Assembly: GCF_000963865.1 (NCBI RefSeq)
Contig: NZ_CP011071.1
Coordinates: 2,840,001 to 2,904,000, forward strand
Origin: Flagellimonas lutaonensis
GTDB taxonomy: Bacteria > Bacteroidota > Bacteroidia > Flavobacteriales > Flavobacteriaceae
Length of the DNA: 64,000 nucleotides
Reading direction: 5' to 3'
Position 1 is the first letter of the stretch, and each line of letters opens with the position of its first letter. Below, piece by piece: positions 63,254-64,000 of the stretch. The translations under genes and the position numbers were made by a program. The notes under the pieces are model-generated. The model was given only the letters and a program-made list of their open reading frames with translations. It was not told the origin of the DNA and made no database searches.

Positions 63254-64000
63254 TCAGAACTGCTTTAAAAAGGTTATCTTACTGATAAACTGTGTACTTT
63301 GCTGCACTGGATCAAAGATGTTGGTCTGCGTATCGTTGAACACGAGATATATGAAAGACAACGGCATATATTCCCAACTGAAACGCACGTTCCAACGGCC
63401 CTGTTCATCAAAACTATTGTATTGGTAAAAGGTTGATAACTGCACCCTCGGATTCAATGCCAATCGTAAACTTCCCGTGTACAGATCGGTATCTAGGTTT
63501 TCCTGTGCGATTCCGACCCCGTTGATATTGTTGTTCTCGTAGTTAGCAGTAAAAGCAATATGGGGTATGGGGGCGTAGCGCAAGCCAGCTGTCAAAGAGT
63601 TTCTAACACCATTGTAAAAATTACCAAAGTCATATCGAATCGACCCTGAAAACTTTTTTGATCGGTCAGAATTATAGCGCAGCGTATAACGGGTATAACT
63701 GTAATCGCCCTGCTCGATTTCCAATCCCAATGGAGCGAAATTAAAATTGATGTTCTGCCACGTAGGGGTAAGGGAGGCCTCTAGAAAACTGTTGTCCTTG
63801 AACCAAGTGTAGATAGGGAAAATGTATATGCTGGCCTGTTGAAAATTTCCAAAATTCTCAAAGTCATGGTAGTAGTTGAAGAACACTCCGGGATCCCACC
63901 TGCGAACAAAGGGCAACGCCTTGGGCCTCAAAATAGCGTACCCGCCCGGGCTGTGGTACATCACGTCTTTTTGGCGTACAAAACCCATATCTGGTGCATA
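63254..64000 (-). CDS. DUF5916-type outer-membrane protein, C-terminal part (runs off the window)
   Basis: The frame enters at base 64000 (YAPDMGFVRQKDVMYHSPGG) and ends at 63254, about 248 residues. It is all beta-strand-like with alternating aromatic residues (GDYSYTRYTLRYNSDRSKK, SLRLALNPRVQLSTFYQYN) and ends in an outer-membrane-type C-terminus (SKITFLKQF). PDMGFVR is typical of the DUF5916 C-terminal barrel, which follows an N-terminal carbohydrate-binding domain outside this window. It probably lies in the outer membrane. It is the first seen gene of the CobW-containing minus-strand cluster. Confidence 0.78.
   Translation of the reverse strand, partial: YAPDMGFVRQKDVMYHSPGGYAILRPKALPFVRRWDPGVFFNYYHDFENFGNFQQASIYIFPIYTWFKDNSFLEASLTPTWQNINFNFAPLGLEIEQGDYSYTRYTLRYNSDRSKKFSGSIRYDFGNFYNGVRNSLTAGLRYAPIPHIAFTANYENNNINGVGIAQENLDTDLYTGSLRLALNPRVQLSTFYQYNSFDEQGRWNVRFSWEYMPLSFIYLVFNDTQTNIFDPVQQSTQFISKITFLKQF

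Noticed and set aside
1-64000. CRISPR arrays, rRNA and prophage modules
   Set aside because: No regularly spaced repeats, rRNA-like sequence, integrase, terminase or capsid-type proteins were seen.

Overview
The window reads as chromosomal DNA of a marine-type member of the Flavobacteriaceae (Bacteroidota). Supporting signs are a TonB-dependent receptor and DUF5916 barrel at the two ends, the DUF4834-YfhO pair, many lipoproteins, and almost no Shine-Dalgarno sequences apart from the one inside the prfB recoding site. Several starts are preceded by the Bacteroidota promoter pattern TTG-N(16-21)-TAnnTTTG. No rRNA, tRNA or CRISPR array was found. The only mobile-element sequence is a decayed IS110-type transposase fragment.

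Layout. 1-7 kb: receptor N-terminus, small secreted protein, prfB with its programmed +1 frameshift, a DUF5117/DUF4953-type zinc metalloprotease, threonine aldolase, a YegP-like protein and a YbaB/EbfC nucleoid protein. 7-12 kb: a lipoprotein oligopeptidase of family S9, then a cysteine-synthase-like enzyme followed by an alpha-oxoamine synthase, a plausible cysteate/capnine (sulfonolipid) pair. 12-16 kb: fructosamine kinase-like protein, an AT-rich redoxin, an acetyltransferase-like protein and an outer-membrane transporter-like protein. 16-21.6 kb: a surface-polysaccharide operon (DUF4834, YfhO, glycosyltransferase, flippase). 22-31 kb: a very basic secreted protein, DUF5694 lipoprotein, uvrA, a sigma factor with a 47-residue downstream gene, endonuclease III and a thiol peroxidase. 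31-36 kb: a conserved flavobacterial protein of unknown function, a metallo-beta-lactamase-fold hydrolase, and an AT-rich patch with two lipoproteins and the IS110 remnant. 36-45 kb: a minus-strand run including a BatA-like/dihydroorotase/small-membrane-protein operon, glycosyltransferase, SGNH hydrolase and a GH20-like enzyme. 45-53 kb: CAT-like acetyltransferase, S10 peptidase, Tat-exported Gfo/Idh/MocA oxidoreductase, a lolD-type ATPase/CPBP protease/TIGR02757 operon, msrA and folE.

54-64 kb is the most coherent and interesting part and looks like a metal (probably zinc) homeostasis locus. A perfect 23-bp dyad (10-bp arms, 3-bp spacer) sits between a MerC-like membrane protein and a divergent operon that encodes an ABC ATPase, an FtsX-type permease with a long His/Asp/Glu-rich extracytoplasmic loop, two tandem paralogous secreted proteins sharing an NPMASCFFCG motif, and a Fur-family regulator. 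The dyad overlaps the presumed -33 elements of both divergent promoters, which is the geometry of a repressor site for the regulator encoded in the operon. A PhoX-like protein follows. Facing it is a cluster with a CobW/G3E GTPase (CxCC metal-binding motif), a DinB-like lipoprotein and other surface proteins. The gene set recalls Zur-controlled ABC/FtsX/DUF3299 clusters of proteobacteria; the zinc assignment is inference.

Between genes there is a scattered family of short repeats (TGTCATTC...GAATCTC with a GATAGCTATC core) and several decayed gene fragments.
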